A program made the position numbers and the translations under genes. The notes under the pieces are model-generated. The model was given only the letters and a program-made list of their open reading frames with translations. It did no database searches and was not told the DNA's origin. From contig DGPO01000064.1 of the NCBI GenBank assembly GCA_002390485.1, positions 1-28,204 of the forward strand: a stretch of 28,204 nt of DNA, given 5' to 3'. Shown here in pieces: positions 1 through 7,290 of the stretch; the first letter of the stretch is position 1, and every line of letters begins with the position of its first letter. Source of the DNA: Halieaceae bacterium UBA4438 (GTDB taxonomy: Bacteria; Pseudomonadota; Gammaproteobacteria; Pseudomonadales; Halieaceae).

Positions 1-489
1 AAAGCTGCGCCCAAGGCTAAAGCCACTTCAAAGTCAAAAGGTGCTTCAACGGTTGCGAGAGCCGCAGGTAAAGCCCAGAAGCTTGATGAGTTTACGCCCT
101 ACAAGCCCGCTCGTGGTGAGCGTTATATGAACGATGAGCAACGTGGGCACTTTCGGGAATTATTGCTCAGTTGGCGCTCGGACTTAGTCAACGAAGTCAC
201 AAAGACCGTTGGGCACATGAAGGACGAGGCTGCCAACTTTCCAGACCCCGCTGATCGGGCAACCCAAGAGGAAGAGTTCAGCCTCGAACTTAGAGCCCGT
301 GATCGTGAGCGCAAGCTGATTAAGAAAATTGATGGAACGCTTGAGCGAATTTCGATCGATGACTACGGGTATTGCGATGCCTGTGGCATCGAGATCGGCA
401 TTAAACGGCTTGAGGCTCGTCCCACAGCAACGCTCTGTATTGACTGCAAGACGCTCGCAGAAATCAAGGAGCGCCAGGAGCTGGGCTAA
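1..489 (+). CDS. dksA: RNA polymerase-binding transcription factor DksA (5' end outside window)
   Basis: DksA binds in the secondary channel of RNA polymerase and, with ppGpp, retunes rRNA, tRNA and amino-acid promoters. The reading frame is open from base 1, so the start lies to the left; the ATG at 127 is internal, because the part before it (ending [12 protein letters not shown]) aligns with the region before YMNEAQ in E. coli DksA. Visible features are the coiled-coil tip DPADRA, which carries the two acidic residues needed for activity, the conserved [20 protein letters not shown] helix, and a four-cysteine zinc finger (CDAC...CIDC) near the C-terminus. The visible N-terminal stretch (bases 1-90) is an Ala/Lys/Ser-rich low-complexity tail not found in E. 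coli DksA. gluQ follows 21 bases downstream, the usual dksA-gluQ pairing. The family assignment is certain; only the start is unknown. Confidence 0.97.
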   Translation, partial: KAAPKAKATSKSKGASTVARAAGKAQKLDEFTPYKPARGERYMNDEQRGHFRELLLSWRSDLVNEVTKTVGHMKDEAANFPDPADRATQEEEFSLELRARDRERKLIKKIDGTLERISIDDYGYCDACGIEIGIKRLEARPTATLCIDCKTLAEIKERQELG

Positions 490-510
490 GCCCCTCGCGC
501 TTACTCAGCC

Positions 511-1368
511 TTGACGTATCGAGGACGTTTCGCTCCATCACCCACTGGCCCTCTGCACAGTGGCTCTCTTGTTACTGCCGTTGCCAGCTTTCTAGATGCG
601 CGCGCTAATGGCGGATACTGGTGGCTGCGTATCGATGACATAGACCCTCCTCGCCACGATCTCAACAGTTTCATATCAATCCCTGAGTGCCTCCGGATTC
701 ATGGTCTCCACTGGGACAATGACACCCTTCTGCAAAGTAAGCGTCAGGAAGTGTACAAAGCGTATCTTGATCAGCTGAAGGACGAAGGGCTGCTCTTTAC
801 CTGCGTGTGCACACGTTTGACCCTCGGGAAACTGGGGCAATGCGAAGCCGATTGCGCATCGCGAACGCACAGTGAGGGGAGCCTAAGATTTAATGTACCC
901 AGCGACGCCCCGCAGTCCCTTGACGACTTAATACTGGGTCAACAAACGGCCTCGGAACGACCGAATAATTTTGTCGTCAAGCGCAAAGATGGCGCTATTT
1001 CCTATCAACTCGCGACCGCCGTGGATGATTTAGATGAAGCCTACACCCATATTATTCGCGGCGCTGACCTTCTCGAGTCGAGCTTTCGACAAAAGGCCAT
1101 ACAGCAGGTACTCAAAAGACCGTCTCCCCAGTACGGTCATGTCCCGATAGTGACTGATTCTGAGGGCTACAAGCTCAGCAAACAAAACGGCGCTCGAGGG
1201 ATTGATATTCGTAGACCTGTCCAAAATCTAAGAGATGCGCTGTCATTTCTCAGACAGCCCGCACCTCCTGAGGCCGTCGAGCACATTGCCGACGTCTTGG
1301 AGTTCGCTCAAGAGCACTGGGACACCTCCGCATTGTCTCCCGAGAGTTGTAACTTTTTACCCCGATAA
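511..1368 (+). CDS. gluQ: glutamyl-Q tRNA(Asp) synthetase
   Basis: GluQ is a truncated GluRS-like enzyme that attaches glutamate to queuosine in the anticodon of tRNA-Asp. It has the class I signature (RFAPSPTGPLHSGSL, a HIGH-type motif), the RIDDIDPPR block, and the KMSKS-type motif KLSKQN at about residues 224-229. It lacks an anticodon-binding domain: 285 aa, close to the roughly 300 aa usual for GluQ. The zinc-site region reads CVC...C...C. E. coli uses three Cys and a Tyr here, so this protein may have a four-Cys site. The start must be TTG at 511: the frame runs back to the dksA stop with no other start codon, and the catalytic fold begins three residues in. No clear Shine-Dalgarno is seen, which suggests translational coupling to dksA. 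Confidence 0.95.
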   Translation: MTYRGRFAPSPTGPLHSGSLVTAVASFLDARANGGYWWLRIDDIDPPRHDLNSFISIPECLRIHGLHWDNDTLLQSKRQEVYKAYLDQLKDEGLLFTCVCTRLTLGKLGQCEADCASRTHSEGSLRFNVPSDAPQSLDDLILGQQTASERPNNFVVKRKDGAISYQLATAVDDLDEAYTHIIRGADLLESSFRQKAIQQVLKRPSPQYGHVPIVTDSEGYKLSKQNGARGIDIRRPVQNLRDALSFLRQPAPPEAVEHIADVLEFAQEHWDTSALSPESCNFLPR

Positions 1369-1441
1369 GTGTTACCGGGGTGACACACATTAAAGAGATC
1401 GTGTTAGCCTCAATGGCGGTTTTTTGGAGCAAAGAGTTTTA

Positions 1442-2824
1442 ATGCTGACTGTTCTGTTACTCGATGACGATCCCATCAGTGCAACGCACACAGCCGATGA
1501 TTTAACGGCCGAGGGGTTTAAAATCATTAAAGCGTCACCCTTTTCCGCGTTGGGAGCCATTAAAACTGCCGAAAAAGTTGACGTTGTGCTTCTTGACCCC
1601 GGTCGAAACGAAGCGGGCGTTAAGCAGCTGATAAACGACTTACACCCGCTCCCCGTGTTTATCCATGCGCAACACGCCTCACTGCGCTCGGCGGTAGACC
1701 TAATGAAGTTAGGTGCCCGAGACTATTGGCCCAAGCCCGCACCACTTAGAGACTTGCTGCGGGCCATAAAGCGCGTCGCAGGGCCCACGACCGAATCATC
1801 AGCGGCAAGCGCCCCAGCAGTGGACGCCTTTGTCGGTCGGTCGTCCGGTATGCGCTCCCTGATGAACATGGCGAATAAAGCCGCTAAGGCGCGGTCGACC
1901 GTTTTGATCATTGGTGAGACGGGTACTGGAAAGGAATTAGTCGCGCAACACATCCATCAAGCCAGCCAAAGAACCCATAAGCCGCTGATCTCTGTCAACT
2001 GCGCGGCGATTCCTGAGACGTTAATCGAGTCCGAGCTTTTTGGGTACGAGAAAGGCGCGTTTACCGGCGCAAACGCACAGCGCTTGGGCCTTATTGAGGC
2101 TGCCGATGGCGGCACGCTTTTCTTAGATGAGATCGGTGAGTTACCCGCCTCCGCGCAAGCACGTCTGCTTCGCTTTATTCAAGAAGGCGAAATAAGGCGT
2201 ATTGGCTCCGTTGAGAGTGCCAGCGTCGATGTGCGACTGATTTGCGCAACGCACCGAAACTTGATGGAGCTTGAAAACACAGATGTGTTTCGCCGAGATC
2301 TCTTTCACCGCATAAACGTATTGCGCCTCGAGTTACCGCCACTTCGAGAGCGAGGCGACGACATTGAGGGACTCACGAAGTTTCTAATTAAAAGAGTGTC
2401 CACCAAACTACAGTTAGACGCGAAGCCGTTGAGTCCAGACGCTAAGAAAGCGCTCTCTAGCTACCCGTGGCCAGGCAATGTAAGAGAGCTCGAACACACG
2501 ATCGAGCGCGCACTCGTCTTGGCGGACGGCGAGGTATTAGAGCCTCACGATTTAAATCTTCCTGACAAACCAGCCAAACCCAAAGGTATTGCAAAACCCT
2601 TCGCTAGTGCGTCCGCGGTCATCGAGCCAGAGTCCACAGCGAGCAGCGACACCGATTCAGGCGAACTCTCACTGGAAGACTACTTTCAGCGCTTCGTCCT
2701 TGAAAATCAGGACGCGATGAATGAGACAGAGATCGCCCAAAAGCTAGGCATCAGCAGAAAATGTCTCTGGGAGCGCCGCCAGCGTTTTGATCTTCCTCGC
2801 ACGCGAAAGAAAGGCGGCGCCTAG
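1442..2824 (+). CDS. cbrB: sigma-54-dependent response regulator, CbrB type
   Basis: This is an NtrC-family activator of sigma-54 promoters. Domain order is receiver (about 1-115), AAA+ ATPase (about 130-365) with Walker A GETGTGKE (158-165), the sigma-54 contact loop GAFTGA (205-210) and Walker B LFLDEIG (Asp229), then a C-terminal DNA-binding HTH. CbrB identity rests on the receiver block ASLRSAVDLMKLGARDY, the C-terminal SLEDYFQRFVLE and SRKCLWERRQRF blocks, which match Pseudomonas CbrB as I recall it, and the position between gluQ and pcnB. The phospho-acceptor Asp52 and the conserved Lys are present, but the switch Thr/Ser position appears to be Ala (HAQHAS). No CbrA sensor gene is adjacent. 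I chose ATG 1442, with AAAGAG/GGAG upstream, over TTG 1424. Its likely target is the promoter just downstream at 2947. Confidence 0.9.
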   Translation: MLTVLLLDDDPISATHTADDLTAEGFKIIKASPFSALGAIKTAEKVDVVLLDPGRNEAGVKQLINDLHPLPVFIHAQHASLRSAVDLMKLGARDYWPKPAPLRDLLRAIKRVAGPTTESSAASAPAVDAFVGRSSGMRSLMNMANKAAKARSTVLIIGETGTGKELVAQHIHQASQRTHKPLISVNCAAIPETLIESELFGYEKGAFTGANAQRLGLIEAADGGTLFLDEIGELPASAQARLLRFIQEGEIRRIGSVESASVDVRLICATHRNLMELENTDVFRRDLFHRINVLRLELPPLRERGDDIEGLTKFLIKRVSTKLQLDAKPLSPDAKKALSSYPWPGNVRELEHTIERALVLADGEVLEPHDLNLPDKPAKPKGIAKPFASASAVIEPESTASSDTDSGELSLEDYFQRFVLENQDAMNETEIAQKLGISRKCLWERRQRFDLPRTRKKGGA

Positions 2825-2843
2825 ATTTTCTAGTGGTCCCATT

Positions 2844-2883
2844 GGTAACAGGTGCGGTTTATTTCCGTAACACTTCTGTAACA
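2844..2883 (+). promoter_or_regulatory. phased GTAACA repeats, candidate CbrB enhancer sites
   Basis: Three direct copies of GTAACA begin at 2845, 2867 and 2878. The intervals are 22 and 11 bases, so all three would lie on one face of the helix. They sit about 70-100 bases upstream of a -24/-12 promoter, the normal position for an NtrC-family enhancer. From memory, GTTAC/GTAAC elements have been described for Pseudomonas CbrB, which supports the assignment; binding here is inferred. Confidence 0.55.
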
Positions 2884-2946
2884 AACAAAGCGATAAACGC
2901 ATCCGCAAAATTGATAAGTGACTGATATAGTTAACTAATACTCTCG

Positions 2947-2962
2947 TGGCACAACAAATGCA
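2947..2962 (+). promoter_or_regulatory. sigma-54 (-24/-12) promoter candidate
   Basis: The element TGGCACAACAAATGCA matches the sigma-54 consensus TGGCAC-N5-TTGCA with one mismatch in the -12 box. The invariant GG (2948-2949) and GC (2960-2961) are exactly ten bases apart. It lies just downstream of a sigma-54 activator gene and between it and pcnB, where Pseudomonas has the CbrB-driven crcZ promoter. The predicted transcription start is near 2973. Confidence 0.7.
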
Positions 2963-2972
2963 GTAATTGTGA

Positions 2973-3064
2973 CAGAGCTAAAATAATAATAAGCGGCCGA
3001 ATAAAAATAATATGTGTAACTACGGACCTGGGCGGGGAAGGCAACTTCCCCCAGTTTCTTTGTT
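2973..3064 (+). ncRNA. predicted CrcZ-like small RNA
   Basis: A transcript from the sigma-54 promoter at 2947 would start near 2973 and end at the hairpin plus T-rich tail at 3028-3064, giving about 90 nt. It contains A-rich AANAANAA motifs of the type bound by Hfq/Crc: overlapping copies at 2982-2992 and at 3000-3010. No protein-coding frame with a ribosome binding site is seen in it. In Pseudomonas the CbrB-dependent RNA CrcZ, which sequesters Hfq/Crc, is encoded in the same cbrB-pcnB gap but is about 400 nt. The position and motifs are seen in the sequence; the function is inferred. Confidence 0.5.
3028..3064 (+). terminator. Rho-independent-type terminator upstream of pcnB
   Basis: CTGGG (3028-3032) pairs with CCCAG (3050-3054), and GGAAG (3036-3040) pairs with CTTCC (3045-3049) around a GCAA loop, leaving a three-base bulge on the left arm. 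A T-rich tail (TTTCTTTGTT) follows. It would end the predicted small RNA before pcnB. Confidence 0.6.
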
Positions 3065-3117
3065 CCCTACCTATTACAGCTGATAAGATCGGGACTCACG
3101 TTCTCGAGCTCCCTATT

Positions 3118-4377
3118 TTGCAGAAATTTGATTCAAGCACACTGATAGACCATTCCGCATTGTCGCGAGGCGCTGTCGCTGTTGTTGAGCGTCTGTGTGC
3201 TCACGAACACAGTGCATACATTGTGGGAGGGGCAGTCCGGGATTTACTTCTAAGACAGCGCCCTAAAGACTTTGACGTTGCAACCGATGCGACGCCCGAG
3301 CAGGTTGTTGCGCTGTTCAAAGGCGCACGCATTATTGGTCGACGGTTTCAGATCGTGCATGTCCGCATGGGCCGTGAAATCATTGAAGTGACCACGTTTC
3401 GAGGTGACCACGCAGGAGACTCGTCAACACTGTCTAAGACGTCGCAGAACGGCCGCCTCCTGAGGGACAACGTCTACGGGACATTAGATCAAGATGCAGC
3501 GCGCCGCGACCTGACGATCAACGCGATGTACTTAGACCCGATAAATAAAATTATTCTCGACGATCTCGGCGGTCTTGAGGACGTCAAGCGGCGCATCGTC
3601 CGAATCATTGGGGACCCCGCGACGCGTTACCGAGAGGACCCAGTAAGAATGCTCCGGGTCGTTCGTTTTGCCGCAAAACTTGGATTCTCGGTCGATTCTG
3701 ACTCTCTCAGAGCGATCTCAGCGTGTCAGCACCTGCTGAATGACATACCCGCTGCTCGCCTGTTTGATGAGACTCTTAAACTGTTTATGGCCGGCTACGC
3801 AGCACCGACGTTTGAACACCTTGTGTCCCATAATTTGCTCAGTCCGCTTTTCCCTGACGCGGTGAACTCACTGACTGATGAGTCCGCGCAACCACTCATA
3901 GTAAAAGCCATGAGCAATACAGACGCACGGATTGCACGCGGTAAGCCAGTGACGCCTGCCTTTCTACTTGGGGCCTTGCTGTGGCCCGCGGTTCACTGTC
4001 GAAGCGACGAAATCGCTCGCTCAGGGAATCATGAAGGCGCTCCAGTTCAAGCTGCTGGTCAACAAATATTGATGAATACTGTGCAGCACGTGGCTATACC
4101 CAAGCGCTTTTCTATACCTATGAAGGAGATTTGGGACTTGCAGCCGCGCCTTGAAAAATGCGCATCAAAGCGGGTGACATCGATCATCTCACTGAGGCGG
4201 TTTCGCGCCGCCTTTGACCTTTTGTTACTCCGCGCCGAGCAAGAGCCAACGCTTGAGCAAGCCGTCACATTTTGGGAAGAGCAACAGCAATTATTCCCAG
4301 ACCTCGTCGGCAGTCAGCCTGCAACCGAAATCCCGACGCGCAAGCGCCGCACCAGGCGGCGAAAAAATACGCCATGA
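3118..4377 (+). CDS. pcnB: poly(A) polymerase I (polynucleotide adenylyltransferase)
   Basis: PcnB adds 3' poly(A) tails to RNA and so promotes RNA decay. The nucleotidyltransferase core shows GGAVRDLLL (37-45), the catalytic pair KDFDVAT (Asp51, Asp53), the FRGDH block, and the neck region RRDLTINAMYLDP and YREDPVRMLRVVRFAAKLGF. The C-terminus is a basic tail (RKRRTRRRK), as is common in PAP I. Its position after cbrB and before folK matches Pseudomonas. The start is uncertain: the first near-cognate codon consistent with the family is TTG 3118, with only a weak GAG upstream. In-frame ATT codons at 3115 and 3073 are alternatives, and E. coli pcnB is reported to use an AUU start. The frame stays open upstream to at least 3013. 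The stop overlaps the folK ATG. Confidence 0.93.
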   Translation: MQKFDSSTLIDHSALSRGAVAVVERLCAHEHSAYIVGGAVRDLLLRQRPKDFDVATDATPEQVVALFKGARIIGRRFQIVHVRMGREIIEVTTFRGDHAGDSSTLSKTSQNGRLLRDNVYGTLDQDAARRDLTINAMYLDPINKIILDDLGGLEDVKRRIVRIIGDPATRYREDPVRMLRVVRFAAKLGFSVDSDSLRAISACQHLLNDIPAARLFDETLKLFMAGYAAPTFEHLVSHNLLSPLFPDAVNSLTDESAQPLIVKAMSNTDARIARGKPVTPAFLLGALLWPAVHCRSDEIARSGNHEGAPVQAAGQQILMNTVQHVAIPKRFSIPMKEIWDLQPRLEKCASKRVTSIISLRRFRAAFDLLLLRAEQEPTLEQAVTFWEEQQQLFPDLVGSQPATEIPTRKRRTRRRKNTP

Positions 4378-4874
4378 CACTTGCGGTCATTGGGCTAGGG
4401 TCCAATATTGACGATCCGCCGCAACGACTGCAGGAAGCCAGTCATCGTCTGTGCGCGCTGACCGGCCTTTCCAGTCATCGCGTCTCACGCGTGTATTCGT
4501 CGCCACCGATGGGGCCACAAGATCAGCCACCTTTTTTTAACGCCGTGCTAACCGCAAACTGCGGCAACGAGGCGGGTGAGTTGCTCTTAAGTCTAAAGGC
4601 GATTGAGCAATCCATGGGCCGGGTTCAGAGGCGACGTTGGGGCGAGCGGTGCATTGATCTCGACATCATCCAATTTGGTGAACTCGAGCTCGACACCACA
4701 AACCTCGTTATCCCCCACCCCGGCCTCTGTGAGCGTCTGTTTGTTATTCAACCCATGATCGATCTACTCGGACCGAATCATAAGGTGCCCGGATTGAGGG
4801 ATCTTGGTACCCTTCGACGAGCGCTCTCGGATCATTCGCTCACAACGTGCGAAGCGTTCGAGTTGCATCTTTAG
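4374..4874 (+). CDS. folK: 6-hydroxymethyl-7,8-dihydropterin pyrophosphokinase (HPPK)
   Basis: FolK transfers pyrophosphate from ATP to 6-hydroxymethyl-dihydropterin, the step before dihydropteroate synthase in folate synthesis. At 166 aa it has the usual length of a stand-alone HPPK. Visible motifs are the N-terminal AVIGLGSN, the loop PPMGPQDQPPFFNAV, the nucleotide/metal-binding block RRRWGERCIDLDII with its two Asp ligands, and HPGLCERLFVIQPM. I chose ATG 4374 because it gives the canonical N-terminus and overlaps the pcnB stop as ATGA, a sign of translational coupling. An upstream start at 4272 would add a stretch that only shadows the end of pcnB. Confidence 0.96.
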   Translation: MTLAVIGLGSNIDDPPQRLQEASHRLCALTGLSSHRVSRVYSSPPMGPQDQPPFFNAVLTANCGNEAGELLLSLKAIEQSMGRVQRRRWGERCIDLDIIQFGELELDTTNLVIPHPGLCERLFVIQPMIDLLGPNHKVPGLRDLGTLRRALSDHSLTTCEAFELHL

Positions 4875-4897
4875 GCTATGGCATTAATGGGTGGATA

Positions 4898-5578
4898 GTG
4901 ACAGAAAAGACCGTTCCAGGCGTTGACCTTCGCAACCGAGCGCCTCAGCCCTACATTGCGATCGAGGGGCCCATCGGTGTTGGAAAGACCACGCTTGCAA
5001 AAAGGTTAGCTGATTTATTCAACTACCAGCTGCTATTAGAAGACGCTCATGAAAACCCGTTCCTCAGCAAGTTCTATGAGAATCAACGACAAAATGCGCT
5101 GGCGACACAGCTCTTCTTTTTGTTTCAGCGCGTCCAGAAAATGGATGACTTGAAACAGCAAGACATGTTCAAGCCACTGCGTATTGCCGATTTCTTGATT
5201 GATAAGGACCCATTATTTGCTCGCGTTAACCTAGACAATGACGAGTACAAGCTCTACAGCAAGGTATACGATCAAATGACGGTCGATGCACCGACACCGG
5301 ACTTAGTCATCTACTTGCAAGCATCGGTCGACCGACTGCTTGAGCGGATTGACCGACGCGGCGTTGCAGCAGAGCGATCCATTAGCCGCCATTACCTCGA
5401 ATCGTTAAATGAGGTATACAGCGAATTCTTTCTCTACTACGATGCGGCGCCACTGTTGATTGTCAATGCCAATCAAATTGATTTGATTAACAGGAATGAA
5501 GATTTCGTGCAGCTCGTGGACTATGCTCTGGATATAAAAGCAGGTCGACACTATTTCAACCCAACACTGATCGACTAA
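4898..5578 (+). CDS. deoxynucleoside kinase (dNK/dGK-dCK family)
   Basis: This is a P-loop kinase that phosphorylates deoxyribonucleosides for nucleotide salvage; the exact base preference cannot be read from the sequence. The P-loop is GPIGVGKTT (24-32). It is followed by the ENPFLSKFYEN substrate-site block, the QLFFLFQRVQ helix, the aspartate-containing RIADFLIDKDPLFA segment, and the lid RIDRRGVAAERSIS. At 226 aa it is close to the 205-230 aa bacterial dNK size. I chose GTG 4898, 23 bases after folK. GTG 4847, overlapping folK, is possible but adds residues not expected of the family. It sits inside a folate/pantothenate operon, though its own pathway is separate. Confidence 0.88.
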   Translation: MTEKTVPGVDLRNRAPQPYIAIEGPIGVGKTTLAKRLADLFNYQLLLEDAHENPFLSKFYENQRQNALATQLFFLFQRVQKMDDLKQQDMFKPLRIADFLIDKDPLFARVNLDNDEYKLYSKVYDQMTVDAPTPDLVIYLQASVDRLLERIDRRGVAAERSISRHYLESLNEVYSEFFLYYDAAPLLIVNANQIDLINRNEDFVQLVDYALDIKAGRHYFNPTLID

Positions 5579-5613
5579 CGTAGATAAAACAGCACCAAGG
5601 AGCTCACCACTCG

Positions 5614-6408
5614 ATGCCTGACCGAATAACAACGAGCAAACTCGAAGCCATGAAGGCCGCTGGTGAGAAGTTTGTAATGGTCACTGCCTACGATGCGACA
5701 TTTGCGCGACTCGTCAGTGACGCAGGCGCCGAATGCATCCTAGTGGGTGATTCGTTAGGCATGGTTTTGCAAGGTCATGATACAACGGTGCCTGTGTCGC
5801 TCGACGCAATGGTGTATCACACCGAATCTGTTGCGCGGGCACGCCCAACGTCCATGATTGTCTCTGACCTGCCTTTTATGACCTATTCATCACCGGAGGT
5901 CGCTCTGACTGCCAGCATGGAGCTGATGCAAAAAGGCGCACAAATGGTGAAACTTGAGGGTGGAACCTGGCTGAGTGAGACGATTCACCAGCTCGTTCAG
6001 CGCGGCATCCCCGTTTGCGCGCACCTGGGCTTGACTCCGCAGTCTGTGAACGTGTTTGGGGGTTATCGTGTGATGGGGCGCACACCCAAAGAAGCGAAGT
6101 CTATTTTAGCGGATGCTGTGGAAATTCAAGATGCTGGAGCAAGCATTTTGCTGCTGGAGTGCGTCCCCGAAAAACTGGCCGCCGACATCTCCTCCAAGTT
6201 AGACATTCCCGTGATTGGTATTGGCGCGGGCGCCGGCACCGACGCACAAGTGCTGGTGCTTCACGACCTCTTAGGTTTAACCGAAAAGCCAGCCCGGTTT
6301 GTTGAGAACTTTATGACCGGCGCAGATTCGATTCAAGATGCTTTAGCGGCCTTCGTAAAAGCCGTTAAGGACGGTAGCTACCCGCAAGAGCAACACACCT
6401 ACCAGTAA
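5614..6408 (+). CDS. panB: 3-methyl-2-oxobutanoate hydroxymethyltransferase
   Basis: PanB makes ketopantoate from alpha-ketoisovalerate using 5,10-methylene-THF, the first committed step to pantothenate and CoA. The TIM-barrel hallmarks are present: VTAYDATFARL, the metal-site block VGDSLGMVLQGHDTTVPVS, the VKLEGG strand, HLGLTPQSVNVFGGYRVMGR, the catalytic Glu in LLLECVP, and IGIGAG. At 264 aa it has the standard length. A good ribosome binding site, AAGGAG (5597-5602), lies 11 bases before ATG 5614. panC starts one base after its stop, so the two are co-translated. Use of a folate C1 unit links it loosely to folK upstream. Confidence 0.98.
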   Translation: MPDRITTSKLEAMKAAGEKFVMVTAYDATFARLVSDAGAECILVGDSLGMVLQGHDTTVPVSLDAMVYHTESVARARPTSMIVSDLPFMTYSSPEVALTASMELMQKGAQMVKLEGGTWLSETIHQLVQRGIPVCAHLGLTPQSVNVFGGYRVMGRTPKEAKSILADAVEIQDAGASILLLECVPEKLAADISSKLDIPVIGIGAGAGTDAQVLVLHDLLGLTEKPARFVENFMTGADSIQDALAAFVKAVKDGSYPQEQHTYQ

Positions 6409-6409
6409 T

Positions 6410-7255
6410 ATGGAGATCCTCCGAACGGTAGATGACATGCGAGGTTGGCGCGCTCGTCTGAGTCAGGACATCCGAGTAGGGTTTGCACCCACAATGGGAA
6501 ACCTTCATGCGGGACACGTCTCACTGATCCACACCGCCAAGGCACACGCCGACCTGGCCGTCGCCTCTATCTTTGTGAATCCGATGCAATTTGGTCCGGG
6601 TGAGGACCTAGAAAGTTATCCAAGGACACTTGAGGTGGACCTGGCGAAGTTACAAGCGGCCGGAGCCGATGCCGTCTTTATTCCACGAGCAGAAGACATC
6701 TATCCCGAAGGGATTGATCAGCACACATCAGTCGACGTGCCTGACCTTACCGACGTGCTCTGTGGCGCTCAACGGCCCGGTCATTTTCGCGGTGTTACCA
6801 CCGTGGTCAGCAAACTACTTGGCGTCGTGAGACCACACATTGCGTTCTTTGGGGCCAAAGACCTGCAACAAGTCCTGGTCATTAAAAAAATGGTTCGCGA
6901 CCTACTCATAAACGTGGAGATTGTGACTGTGCCTACCCTGCGCGATCCCGACGGTCTCGCAATGAGCTCTCGAAACGGCTACCTCACGCCAGAAGAGCGA
7001 GCTCTGGCACCCAACTTCGCAGCCGCGTTAACCGCTTGCGCCCTCACGCTTCAAAACACGTCCTCCGATGTCTCAGAAACAATCGACATCGCAAAAAAGG
7101 CGCTCGAAGACAACGGCTTTACAGTTGACTACCTAGAAGCCCGCCGCACCAGCGACTTATCCCTGAGTCCGGCGCCCAACGATGAAATTGCGATCTTTGG
7201 CGCCGTCTATTTGGGAACAACGCGGCTTATTGATAACCGCGTCATACCGATCTAA
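6410..7255 (+). CDS. panC: pantothenate synthetase (pantoate-beta-alanine ligase)
   Basis: PanC joins pantoate and beta-alanine using ATP, through a pantoyl-adenylate intermediate. At 281 aa it has the usual length. Visible motifs are the nucleotide-binding APTMGNLHAGHVSLI (HxGH-type), FVNPMQFGPGEDLESYPRT, GHFRGVTTVV, the FFGAKDLQQVLVI block and the KMSKS-like MSSRN. It directly follows panB with one base between stop and ATG. It is the last gene of the + strand run; the next gene is convergent, and the 35-base gap holds no obvious terminator. Confidence 0.98.
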   Translation: MEILRTVDDMRGWRARLSQDIRVGFAPTMGNLHAGHVSLIHTAKAHADLAVASIFVNPMQFGPGEDLESYPRTLEVDLAKLQAAGADAVFIPRAEDIYPEGIDQHTSVDVPDLTDVLCGAQRPGHFRGVTTVVSKLLGVVRPHIAFFGAKDLQQVLVIKKMVRDLLINVEIVTVPTLRDPDGLAMSSRNGYLTPEERALAPNFAAALTACALTLQNTSSDVSETIDIAKKALEDNGFTVDYLEARRTSDLSLSPAPNDEIAIFGAVYLGTTRLIDNRVIPI

Positions 7256-7290
7256 TGGCCGGGTCCTAGTCTCCCAAGCGAAAGTCTCAA

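Noticed and set aside
127..129. dksA start at ATG 127
   Set aside because: The frame is open to base 1, and the residues before 127 align with the DksA N-terminal region, so the ATG is internal.
1359..1381. Inverted repeat ACCCCG/CGGGGT as a gluQ terminator
   Set aside because: The stem is only six pairs with an 11-base loop and no T-run follows; it overlaps the stop codon and is probably chance.
4272..4373. Longer folK from ATG 4272
   Set aside because: It only shadows the end of pcnB in another frame; ATG 4374 gives the canonical N-terminus and an ATGA overlap.
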